Source: GCA-1730015 sp964550655 (lineage in GTDB: Bacteria; Pseudomonadota; Gammaproteobacteria; Granulosicoccales; Granulosicoccaceae). Taken from it: 14,798 nt of DNA. A model generated the notes under the pieces. That model ran no database searches and was not told the origin of the DNA. It saw only the letters and a list, made by a program, of their open reading frames with translations. The stretch is from contig CAZKAQ010000094.1 in NCBI GenBank assembly GCA_964550655.1, forward strand, positions 1 to 14,798, given 5' to 3'. Position numbers and translations under genes: made by a program. Below, piece by piece: positions 1-6,548 of the stretch; the stretch's first letter is position 1; every line of letters begins with the position of its first letter.

Positions 1-60
1 TAACACTATAAATAAAGACATAAGAGCTAATTTCGCCGGTCGCCTTGTGAATTATGCAGG

Positions 61-582
61 TTAGGCTTCAAAGTTAAAATCTACCATCAATTGATCCTGC
101 AGTTCTTCAAGAGCATCCTGTACGTCATCATTGCCTATGCCTTCCGGCAGGCCTAGTTGCAGATTTGCCCAAAACAAAATCTCCGAACTCATAGAGGCTT
201 CGCGTTGTTCGGTCTTAAGTTCTTTAATATTAACATTGAGTGTGGCAAGCGCTGTGGTGATGTCATCAATGATGCCGGGGCGATCTGCACCGACGAGTTC
301 CAGGGTCAGTTCACTGCTTATTGCAACATCTGTATCGATGGCTTCTTCCATCAGGATATGCAGTTGGTTGTCGGCGTCGTGCAAAGATTGCAGTGTGTTT
401 TTTAAGGCATCCAGTTGCGCCGGTGGCACTGTGATCTGCACAAGGCCTGCAAACTTGTCTGCCAGATTGGCCATGCGGCTGTCGACCCAGTTGGCTTCAT
501 GAGTCACCAGCGCTTCAGAAAGTGTGTTAACAATGCCTGGTCGGTCAGTAGCCAGTACGGTAATAACCAGTGTTTTGTTCAT
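61..582 (-). CDS. gcvR: GcvR-like regulator with two ACT domains
   Basis: This 173-residue protein is made of two ACT domains, about residues 4-78 and 92-168. Each opens with the amino-acid-binding loop motif DRPGI (residues 13-17 and 100-104). That layout and length match GcvR-type proteins (E. coli GcvR is about 190 residues), which in enterics antagonise the activator GcvA when glycine is scarce. I see no DNA-binding domain, so it probably acts through a partner protein. The start is an ATG with a GGAG ribosome-binding site 9 nt upstream, inside the 16-nt gap after the gcvP stop, so it is almost certainly the last gene of the gcvTHP operon. Being in the same transcript as the enzymes and behind the glycine riboswitch suggests a local role in sensing glycine. 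The family assignment is firm. A function identical to E. coli GcvR is inferred, since no gcvA is visible here. Confidence 0.85.
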   Translation of the reverse strand: MNKTLVITVLATDRPGIVNTLSEALVTHEANWVDSRMANLADKFAGLVQITVPPAQLDALKNTLQSLHDADNQLHILMEEAIDTDVAISSELTLELVGADRPGIIDDITTALATLNVNIKELKTEQREASMSSEILFWANLQLGLPEGIGNDDVQDALEELQDQLMVDFNFEA

Positions 583-598
583 GGGTTGGCGCTCCGTG

Positions 599-3469
599 TT
601 ATTCGTAGTCGCTTATTGGCGGGCAACTGCATACAAGGTGGCGATCACCGTGGACGTTGTCAACACGGCCTACCGAGGGCCAGTATTTGTTTTTGTGCAG
701 ACTCTTAACCGGAAAGGCTGCGTGCTCGCGACTGTAGGATCTCTTCCATGTGTCTGAAGTGACGACCTTAATTGTATGCGGGGCGTGGTGCAGAGCTGAC
801 TCCTGGTACGGTGTTTTACCGTTTTCTATTTCACGAATCTCTTGCCGAATGCTTATCATTGCATCGCAGAAGCGATCAACCTCCTGCAGTGATTCACTTT
901 CGGTGGGTTCGATCATCAGTGTACCTGCTACAGGGAATGACATGGTCGGGGCGTGAAAACCAAAATCGATCAATCGCTTGGCAACATCGTCTACACTGAC
1001 ATCGCAGCTGTCTTTGAGCGGTCGCAGGTCTATGATGCACTCGTGTGCCACATGCCCCTTACTACCGGTATACAGTACCGGATAATGTTCCGCCAGGCGA
1101 GCTGCGATGTAGTTTGCGCTAAGTATTGCCATTCGAGTCGCTTCGGTTAACCCTTCTGCACCCATCAAATTAATGTATGACCAGGTAATAGGCAGAATGC
1201 TGGCGCTGCCCCAGGGTGCGGCAGAAACCGGACCGGTGACAGCGGGTGCGTCGGCGTCATTGATCACCGCATAGCCCGGTAGAAAGGGTGCCAGGTGTTT
1301 GCGCACACCGATGGGCCCGATGCCGGGCCCGCCGCCGCCATGTGGAATGCAAAAGGTTTTGTGAAGATTAAGATGCGAAACATCGCCGCCATAGTGGCCC
1401 GGTGCGCAGAGACCCACCTGAGCGTTCATGTTGGCGCCATCTATATATACCTGACCGCCGTGCTCATGCACAACAGCGCAGACCTCGCGTACCTGTTCTT
1501 CGAATACGCCATGAGTTGACGGATAGGTGATCATGATTGATGACAGTTCGTTGCTGTGTTCCTCGCATTTGGTGGTCAGATCCGCAAGGTCTATATTGCC
1601 ATCGGCGTCACAGTCAACGACAACTACTTTTAAACCTGCCATGACTGCAGAGGCCGGGTTGGTTCCATGAGCAGAGTTCGGGATTAAACAGATAGTACGC
1701 TGATGATCGTCCCGACTGTGGTGATAGCCCTGTATGGCCAGCAGGCCCGCGTATTCACCCTGCGAACCGGCGTTGGGTTGCAGTGATATGTTGTCGTAGC
1801 CGGTGCAGGCACAGAGCATTTGCTCAAGCTGCTGAATCAGTTGACGGTAACCTTGTGCCTGATCCAGTGGCACAAACGGGTGCATCTGACCAAAGTGATC
1901 CCAGGTGACAGGCATCATCTCTACCGCTGCGTTGAGTTTCATGGTGCATGATCCAAGTGGAATCATGGCGCGATCCAGTGCGAGGTCTTTGTCTGCCAGC
2001 AGGCGCATATAGCGCATCATTTCAGTTTCAGAGCGATAACGATGGAAAACAGGATGAGTCAGGTAATCACTGCTGCGTGTGAGTGCATCCGGTAGCTGCA
2101 GAGGCAGTACGTTGTCCAGGTCGATGTCGATCGACTGACCCATAGCAAAGACAGAAATTATAGATTGCAGGTCAGCGCGAGTGATTGATTCATCGAGACT
2201 TAAACCGATTGTGTTGTTGTCTATTTCACGAAAGTTGTAACCGGCATCGCGCGCCGCCTGATGCAGTGCATCGGTTTTGTCAGCTGTGTTAACGATAAGT
2301 GTGTCAAAGAATGTTTTAGAGCTTAAGGTATATCCCAGTGATTGCAGCGTACTGGCGAGCAGGGCAGTCTGACGGTGCACCCTTAATGCAATACGTTTGA
2401 GTCCCTCGGGGCCATGATAGACGGCGTAAAAACTGGCCATGACTGCCAGTAACGCCTGAGCTGTACAAACATTGCTGGTAGCCTTCTCGCGACGAATGTG
2501 TTGTTCGCGAGTTTGTAGTGCCATGCGCAGTGCAGGTTCACCGGCACTGTCGAGAGACACGCCAATCAGACGGCCGGGCATACTGCGCTTGTGTTTATCA
2601 GATGTAGCCATAAACGCGGCGTGTGGTCCGCCATAGCCAAGCGGTACGCCAAAGCGCTGGCTGTTGCCAATGACAATATCAGCCCCGAGTTCACCCGGTG
2701 GTGTCAATAGCGTTAGTGCCAGCAGATCGGTAGCGACAATAGCGAGGCCCTTGTTGTCATGCAGCGATTTTATCGTTTCACTGAAATCGACAACAGAGCC
2801 ACTGACCGACGGGTACTGAAACAAAGCGGCAAAACAAAGATCGGGCTTGAAGTCAGTCAGATGATCACCGACCACAACATCGATGCCCAGCGGCTTTGCC
2901 CGTGTTTGTACTACCGCTATGGTTTGTGGCAGGCAGTCTGCCGAGACAAAAAACTGAGTGACTTTACTACGGCTGATACGCAGCGCCATGGTCATAGCTT
3001 CTGCGGCTGCTGTGGCTTCGTCCAGCAGTGAGGCGTTGGCGATCTCCATGCCGGTAAGGTCTTTAATCATTGTCTGGAAGTTAAGTATTGCCTCCAGTCG
3101 ACCTTGTGATATCTCTGCCTGATAAGGGGTATAGGCGGTATACCAGGCGGGGTTTTCAAGCACGTTGCGTTGTACCACAGGTGGTGTCACTGTGTTGTAA
3201 TAGCCCATGCCGATGAGTGATTTTTTCAACACATTCTGGTTGGCGATATTCCGCATAGTGGCTAGAGTCTGTTGTTCAGACTGTGCTTCAGGCAGGTTCA
3301 TTATGCCAGTCTCAAGAATACTCGTCGGTACAACCTCACTGATAAAATCAGCCATGTTGTCGAAGCCGAGTTTTTTAAGCATGAGCATTTTTTCAGATTC
3401 ACGCGGTCCGATATGACGTCTGATGAAGTCGTCGTTGTTTTCAAGGTCGGAAAGAGATTGGTTTTTCAC
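599..3469 (-). CDS. gcvP: Glycine dehydrogenase (decarboxylating), P protein
   Basis: This is the PLP-dependent P protein of the glycine cleavage system. It decarboxylates glycine and transfers the aminomethyl group to the lipoyl arm of GcvH in the cytoplasm. It is the single-chain type with both halves fused, 956 residues, close to the usual length of about 950-960. The N-terminal RHIGP motif follows a short leader. The C-terminal half carries the PLP-lysine motif NLHKTFCIPHGGGGPG with Lys at about residue 704. The reading frame stays open upstream to a TTG at 3514, but I chose the GTG at 3469-3467. It has a GAGG site 9 nt upstream and gives an N-terminus of normal family length. The gene lies 54 nt after gcvH and 16 nt before the gcvR-like gene. 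No frameshift or truncation is visible. Confidence 0.96.
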   Translation of the reverse strand: MKNQSLSDLENNDDFIRRHIGPRESEKMLMLKKLGFDNMADFISEVVPTSILETGIMNLPEAQSEQQTLATMRNIANQNVLKKSLIGMGYYNTVTPPVVQRNVLENPAWYTAYTPYQAEISQGRLEAILNFQTMIKDLTGMEIANASLLDEATAAAEAMTMALRISRSKVTQFFVSADCLPQTIAVVQTRAKPLGIDVVVGDHLTDFKPDLCFAALFQYPSVSGSVVDFSETIKSLHDNKGLAIVATDLLALTLLTPPGELGADIVIGNSQRFGVPLGYGGPHAAFMATSDKHKRSMPGRLIGVSLDSAGEPALRMALQTREQHIRREKATSNVCTAQALLAVMASFYAVYHGPEGLKRIALRVHRQTALLASTLQSLGYTLSSKTFFDTLIVNTADKTDALHQAARDAGYNFREIDNNTIGLSLDESITRADLQSIISVFAMGQSIDIDLDNVLPLQLPDALTRSSDYLTHPVFHRYRSETEMMRYMRLLADKDLALDRAMIPLGSCTMKLNAAVEMMPVTWDHFGQMHPFVPLDQAQGYRQLIQQLEQMLCACTGYDNISLQPNAGSQGEYAGLLAIQGYHHSRDDHQRTICLIPNSAHGTNPASAVMAGLKVVVVDCDADGNIDLADLTTKCEEHSNELSSIMITYPSTHGVFEEQVREVCAVVHEHGGQVYIDGANMNAQVGLCAPGHYGGDVSHLNLHKTFCIPHGGGGPGIGPIGVRKHLAPFLPGYAVINDADAPAVTGPVSAAPWGSASILPITWSYINLMGAEGLTEATRMAILSANYIAARLAEHYPVLYTGSKGHVAHECIIDLRPLKDSCDVSVDDVAKRLIDFGFHAPTMSFPVAGTLMIEPTESESLQEVDRFCDAMISIRQEIREIENGKTPYQESALHHAPHTIKVVTSDTWKRSYSREHAAFPVKSLHKNKYWPSVGRVDNVHGDRHLVCSCPPISDYE

Positions 3470-3523
3470 GCTTACAAGCCTCGCTTGGTTTCTGGCAGTT
3501 GTAACGGTTATCAAGTGATGGGT

Positions 3524-3892
3524 TTATGCAAGAGTGGCTTTATAGCCACTTTCATCCATTAAGTTATCGAGTTCACCCGGGTCGCTCAGTTTAATGCGAC
3601 AGAACCAGCCGGCTCCCATGGGGTCTTCGTTTACGGTTGCCGGTTCTTCAGACAATGCTTCATTGACAGCTACAATACTGCCGCTTACCGGTGCTTTGAG
3701 TTCGCTGGCCGCCTTGACTGATTCAATCACTGAGATGTCTTCACCTTGCTTGAAGTCAGCGTCAATCTCCGGAAGTTCAACAAAAACAATATCGCCAAGC
3801 ATTTCCTGCGCGTGTTCGGTAATACCAACTAAAACGATACCGTCTGCTTCCTGCTTAACCCATTCGTGGTCTGTGGTGTATTTTAAGCTCAT
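3524..3892 (-). CDS. gcvH: Glycine cleavage system H protein
   Basis: This 122-residue lipoyl carrier shuttles the aminomethyl intermediate between GcvP and GcvT and is re-oxidised by the L protein. The N-terminus has the family's YTTDHEW motif. The lipoylation motif ESVKAAS places the modified lysine at residue 60. The C-terminal segment GAGWFCRIKLSDPGEL is also typical. The frame extends 14 codons upstream to a TTG at 3934. The ATG at 3892 gives the standard family N-terminus (MSLKYTTDHEW), so I used it, although its upstream GGA site is weak. It sits 51 nt downstream of gcvT and 54 nt upstream of the chosen gcvP start, so all are likely on one transcript. Confidence 0.96.
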   Translation of the reverse strand: MSLKYTTDHEWVKQEADGIVLVGITEHAQEMLGDIVFVELPEIDADFKQGEDISVIESVKAASELKAPVSGSIVAVNEALSEEPATVNEDPMGAGWFCRIKLSDPGELDNLMDESGYKATLA

Positions 3893-3943
3893 GTTTGTAG
3901 TATTCCGGGTTTGTGTTTGTAGAATCGCGGGCAAAGAAGGTAT

Positions 3944-5059
3944 TCAGCCTCGGTAGTAGCGTTGCTCTACCAGTGGCATCTTTGCCACGGTTATAGAAAT
4001 TTCTCTGCTTCGTACCAATGCAATAAGTTCAGTGCCGATTGCTGCATGTTCACTTGATACATAGCCCATAGCCACCGGTGCTTGTAGTGTAGGTCCAAAG
4101 CCTCCGCTGGTGATCTGGCCGATTTGATTGCCGTTGTCGTCTTGTATTTCAGCTCCCTCGCGTACCGGTGCACGGCCGGTTACGCTAAAGCCGACGCGCT
4201 TGCGCTTAACACCATCGGCCATTTGTTTAAAGATTATATCGGCTCCGGGAAATCCACCGGCACGCTTGCCTTCAGCGCGGCGAACTTTCTGCATTGACCA
4301 AAGCAGGTTGGCCTCTACCGGTGTTGTTGTGTTGTCGAGGTCGTGTCCGTATAAACAAAGTCCCGCTTCAAGACGCAATGAATCACGCGCACCCAAACCA
4401 ATTAGTTCGACTTCCTCCTCTGCGAGTAGCCGGCGGGCGAATTTTTCTGCCTCATTGGAAGGGATTGAAATTTCAAAACCGTCTTCACCGCTGTAGCCTG
4501 CGCGACCGATAGTGCAGGGAACCCCGTCGATGTTTAGCGGTTGCCAGTCCATGAAGACCATGTTGGATGTTTCAGGTGCGATGCGAGCCATCACTGCTGC
4601 TGCCTCCGGCCCTTGTAGTGCGAGAAGTGCGCGGTCTTCGAGCATTTCTACCTGACAATGGGGAAGGTTTGTTTGCATGTGAGTGAGATCTCGCATTTTG
4701 CAGGCTGCATTAACTACCACAAATAAATGATCGCCGGCGTTGCTTACCATGAGGTCGTCGTCGATGCCGCCTTCGGAATTGGTAAAAAGCGCATAGCGCT
4801 GAGTCAGTGGCTTAAGATCGATAATGTCCGCCGGTACAAGCGATTCAAAATCTGCTGCAGCATTGTTTCCGTGTACGGTTACCTGTCCCATATGAGAGAC
4901 ATCAAACAACCCCGCCCGGGTGCGTGTATGTTTGTGTTCACCCATGATGCCCAACGGGTATTGCACCGGCATAGAGTAGCCCGCGAAGCCGACCATCTTG
5001 CCACCGAGTTCCAGATGCAGATCGTGTAGCGGTGTTTTAAGTAATTGTTGTTCGTTCAT
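3944..5059 (-). CDS. gcvT: Aminomethyltransferase, T protein
   Basis: This is the tetrahydrofolate-dependent T protein of the glycine cleavage system. It releases ammonia from aminomethylated GcvH and forms 5,10-methylene-THF. The protein has 371 residues, against about 364 in E. coli. Family features seen are the N-terminal FAGYSMPVQYP and LFDVSHMGQ segments, NSEGGIDDDL with the expected catalytic Asp at about residue 101, and GRAGYSGEDGFEI in the middle. The C-terminal aminomethyltransferase beta-barrel segment follows. The ATG start has an AGGA site about 10 nt upstream. It is the first enzyme gene after the tandem glycine riboswitch, but about 370 nt of leader separate the two. The order T-H-P is the common proteobacterial one. 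Confidence 0.96.
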   Translation of the reverse strand: MNEQQLLKTPLHDLHLELGGKMVGFAGYSMPVQYPLGIMGEHKHTRTRAGLFDVSHMGQVTVHGNNAAADFESLVPADIIDLKPLTQRYALFTNSEGGIDDDLMVSNAGDHLFVVVNAACKMRDLTHMQTNLPHCQVEMLEDRALLALQGPEAAAVMARIAPETSNMVFMDWQPLNIDGVPCTIGRAGYSGEDGFEISIPSNEAEKFARRLLAEEEVELIGLGARDSLRLEAGLCLYGHDLDNTTTPVEANLLWSMQKVRRAEGKRAGGFPGADIIFKQMADGVKRKRVGFSVTGRAPVREGAEIQDDNGNQIGQITSGGFGPTLQAPVAMGYVSSEHAAIGTELIALVRSREISITVAKMPLVEQRYYRG

Positions 5060-5432
5060 TGTATGTGTTCCTGATGTTACCCGGGCAACCAGCCTGCAGG
5101 TTTTGCCTTGTTCAAGAATCGGGTGCTACTAAGCTTGCAAACAGTGATATTGACGAGAGATCGGTGCTTTGACGCGCAACTGAGCACACCGTTCAATCTC
5201 TAACGCTGTTGTTTGTATAGTGGAGAATTCGCCACAGGTGTTATTTCCCGTGGCAATGTCAGATAACAGGCAATCAGTGGTTAACGAAGTTTGTTTATTG
5301 CCAGGTTTAAAGCGCGCATGATCAGTAGTGCGAGTAGTAGCGCCAATAGCAGTGTCAGGGTTCATTTTTGCAGTTCCGACAAAATGTAAGGGTGTAGTAA
5401 TGATTGCCGCATTTAGCGTGCAATCTATGGCT
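5060..5432 (-). other. Long leader between glycine riboswitch and gcvT
   Basis: About 370 nt lie between the end of the second glycine aptamer and the gcvT start, far more than a simple expression platform needs. A frame is open from an ATG at 5440, inside the closing stem of aptamer II, to a TAG at 5129 (103 codons), with an internal ATG at 5365. The predicted peptide is Thr-rich and lacks recognisable motifs, signal peptide or membrane segment. It uses TTA for many leucines, unlike the CTG-rich neighbours, and has no good ribosome-binding site. I therefore do not call it a gene, though a leader peptide is possible. A hairpin at 5402-5425 is the clearest structure. An 8-bp palindrome (CCTGCAGG) lies at 5093-5100. 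I see no intrinsic terminator with a U-run. Confidence 0.5.
5402..5425 (-). other. Hairpin after aptamer II, possible expression platform
   Basis: On the minus strand, GATTGC then CGC pairs with GCG then GCAATC around a 5-nt loop. This gives a 9-bp stem with a single bulged A. It starts about 8 nt after the aptamer II closing stem. No U-tract follows, so it is not a standard intrinsic terminator. It could be a structural element of the expression platform or part of a Rho-dependent control region. Confidence 0.4.
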
Positions 5433-5608
5433 AACCCCATCTGTCACGGAACCTGAGAGCGTCTGTGGCTGGTGCCACGTTACCCCTTCGGTGAGCGCGT
5501 CTTACGCGCTGCTCTCCAGATGTCTCTGCGAAGTGTGGTCCGGGTGCCTGAGAGTTTCCTGGGCGTTGCTCCTTCGGCGCCGCCGGCAGTGCCCGGCGAT
5601 CTCTCCCA
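5433..5608 (-). promoter_or_regulatory. Tandem glycine riboswitch (two aptamers)
   Basis: Read on the minus strand, the segment holds two consecutive glycine-aptamer cores. Aptamer I (about 5520-5608) begins GGGAGAG, carries GCCGAAGGAGCAACG (5564-5578) and CTCTCAGG (5547-5554). Aptamer II (about 5433-5519) begins CTGGAGAG, carries CACCGAAGGGGTAACG (5478-5493), CTCTCAGG (5452-5459) and ends near GACAGATGGGG. These are the highly conserved core segments of the gcvT RNA element. The linker between aptamers is short, as in cooperative tandem forms. Position and strand show that it controls the gcvT-H-P operon. By analogy with known gcvT riboswitches it would turn the operon on when glycine is abundant. 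The on/off mechanism is not evident, since no clear terminator follows. Confidence 0.95.
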
Positions 5609-5615
5609 CATTTCA

Positions 5616-5640
5616 CTCGACACACCAGGGTGCCGTCGAG
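5616..5640. repeat. Inverted repeat abutting the riboswitch 5' end
   Basis: CTCGAC (5616-5621) and GTCGAG (5635-5640) are exact complements. Between them, CACC and GGTG can continue the pairing around a very small loop. The repeat ends about 8 bp before the first glycine aptamer. It could be an RNA hairpin at the transcript's 5' end or a protein-binding site over the promoter. Confidence 0.4.
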
Positions 5641-5824
5641 ACACCAGCACCATGCCCTAAACAGGCTGTTATGGCAAGTAAATGCGATGTGTTTTGTATT
5701 GCGAGACGGGTAATGCGGGTGAGTGAGCCTGTGAAACGCTATGTTGATACTGACGTCTGCATAGTGGTGTGCCGCTGTTGTTACGTGGAAGATTCAGACA
5801 AGTACTCTATGCACGGTATCACTT

Positions 5825-5835
5825 GTCGTAACGAC
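5825..5835. repeat. Short palindrome upstream of yczE-like gene
   Basis: GTCGT and ACGAC form perfect 5-bp arms around a single central A. It lies 3 bp from the next palindrome and about 40-80 bp upstream of the candidate starts of the membrane-protein gene, a suitable place for an operator. The function is unknown. Confidence 0.3.
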
Positions 5836-5838
5836 TCA

Positions 5839-5855
5839 ATTCCACGCAGTGGAAT
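5839..5855. promoter_or_regulatory. 7-bp inverted repeat, candidate operator
   Basis: ATTCCAC and GTGGAAT are perfect 7-bp arms separated by GCA. The site lies 16 bp before the upstream ATG (5872) and 52 bp before the preferred ATG (5908) of the yczE-like gene. It is a plausible operator for a dimeric repressor or activator. No regulator gene is adjacent, so its partner is unknown. Confidence 0.35.
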
Positions 5856-5907
5856 CTGTTATCTTCAGTCAATGAAAAGTATATTTTCAGTCAAAGAAGT
5901 CCCGGTA

Positions 5908-6522
5908 ATGCCCTGGAGTTCGCCAACACCCTACAACCTTAAACCCGGACTTAAAACATTTGTCTATCTGGTTCTGGGGCTGACGCTGTTTGGACTCGGT
6001 GAAGCAATAATTATTGCCAGTGGTGCAGGAGTTAGTCCGTGGACCGTGCTGGCACAGGGGATTGCCAATCGGGTGGACTGGAGTATCGGGTTTACCACCA
6101 TGATTATCAGTTTCGCGGTCCTGATTCTGTGGATACCACTTAGACGTAAACCGGGTATGGCAACAATTCTGAATGCATTGATCATTGCCTTTATGATTGA
6201 TTTTTCACTACCCTTACTAGCTCAACCACAAACACCGTTGTTGCAGCTATTGCAGGCGGCATTCGGCGTATTGATTATTGGACTTGCATCCGGTATCTAT
6301 CTGGCTGCCAATCTGGGAGCAGGTCCAAGAGATGGTTTAATGACCGGCCTGCAGGCTGTCACCGGTTTTCCCATAGCCTGGATTCGGATCGCAATTGAAG
6401 TAACCGTGGTTTCGGTTGGCTGGTATCTGGGTGGTGTAGCAGGAGTTGGGACCTTGTTATTTGCTTTCGGTGTTGGACCCTGTGTTGCGATAGGCATATT
6501 ACTGGTGCGGAAGTTTTTATAA
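5908..6522 (+). CDS. YczE/YyaS-family integral membrane protein
   Basis: This 204-residue, very hydrophobic protein has about five or six membrane segments, near residues 15-38, 60-77, 86-105, 111-133, 157-175 and 178-200. It resembles the YczE/YyaS/YitT-type family, whose biochemical role is not known. Two related segments, GAGVSPWTVL (39-48) and GAGPRDGLMT (137-146), suggest an internal duplication and are the most family-like features. I chose the ATG at 5908, which has a GAAG site 8 nt upstream. The ATG at 5872 would add 12 residues but lacks a ribosome-binding site. The frame is open much further upstream through antisense riboswitch sequence, which I consider accidental. The gene is divergent from gcvT and converges with the transporter-acyltransferase gene, with a 26-bp gap. 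Functional connection to its neighbours is not evident. Confidence 0.85.
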   Translation: MPWSSPTPYNLKPGLKTFVYLVLGLTLFGLGEAIIIASGAGVSPWTVLAQGIANRVDWSIGFTTMIISFAVLILWIPLRRKPGMATILNALIIAFMIDFSLPLLAQPQTPLLQLLQAAFGVLIIGLASGIYLAANLGAGPRDGLMTGLQAVTGFPIAWIRIAIEVTVVSVGWYLGGVAGVGTLLFAFGVGPCVAIGILLVRKFL

Positions 6523-6548
6523 AATGAAAACGCTAACCCGAACCTGAA

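Larger units (their letters stand above)
5609..5907. other. Divergent region between gcv riboswitch and yczE-like gene
   Basis: This stretch of about 300 bp must hold the promoters for the gcv operon (minus) and for the yczE-like gene (plus). I could not identify a convincing -35/-10 pair on either strand. It contains an imperfect inverted repeat at 5616-5640, directly before the riboswitch, and two small perfect palindromes at 5825-5835 and 5839-5855 near the yczE-like start. I see no gene of its own. The plus-strand frame open through it is not supported as coding upstream of about 5872. Confidence 0.5.

Noticed and set aside
3470..3514. Upstream TTG start for gcvP, adding 15 residues
   Set aside because: The GTG at 3469 has a well-placed GAGG and gives the normal family N-terminus.
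5404..5871. Long plus-strand open frame continuous with the yczE-like gene, giving a 372-residue protein
   Set aside because: The first part is antisense to the conserved glycine riboswitch, and its Cys/Arg-rich translation looks random. The membrane protein family begins near residue 157-169 of that frame.
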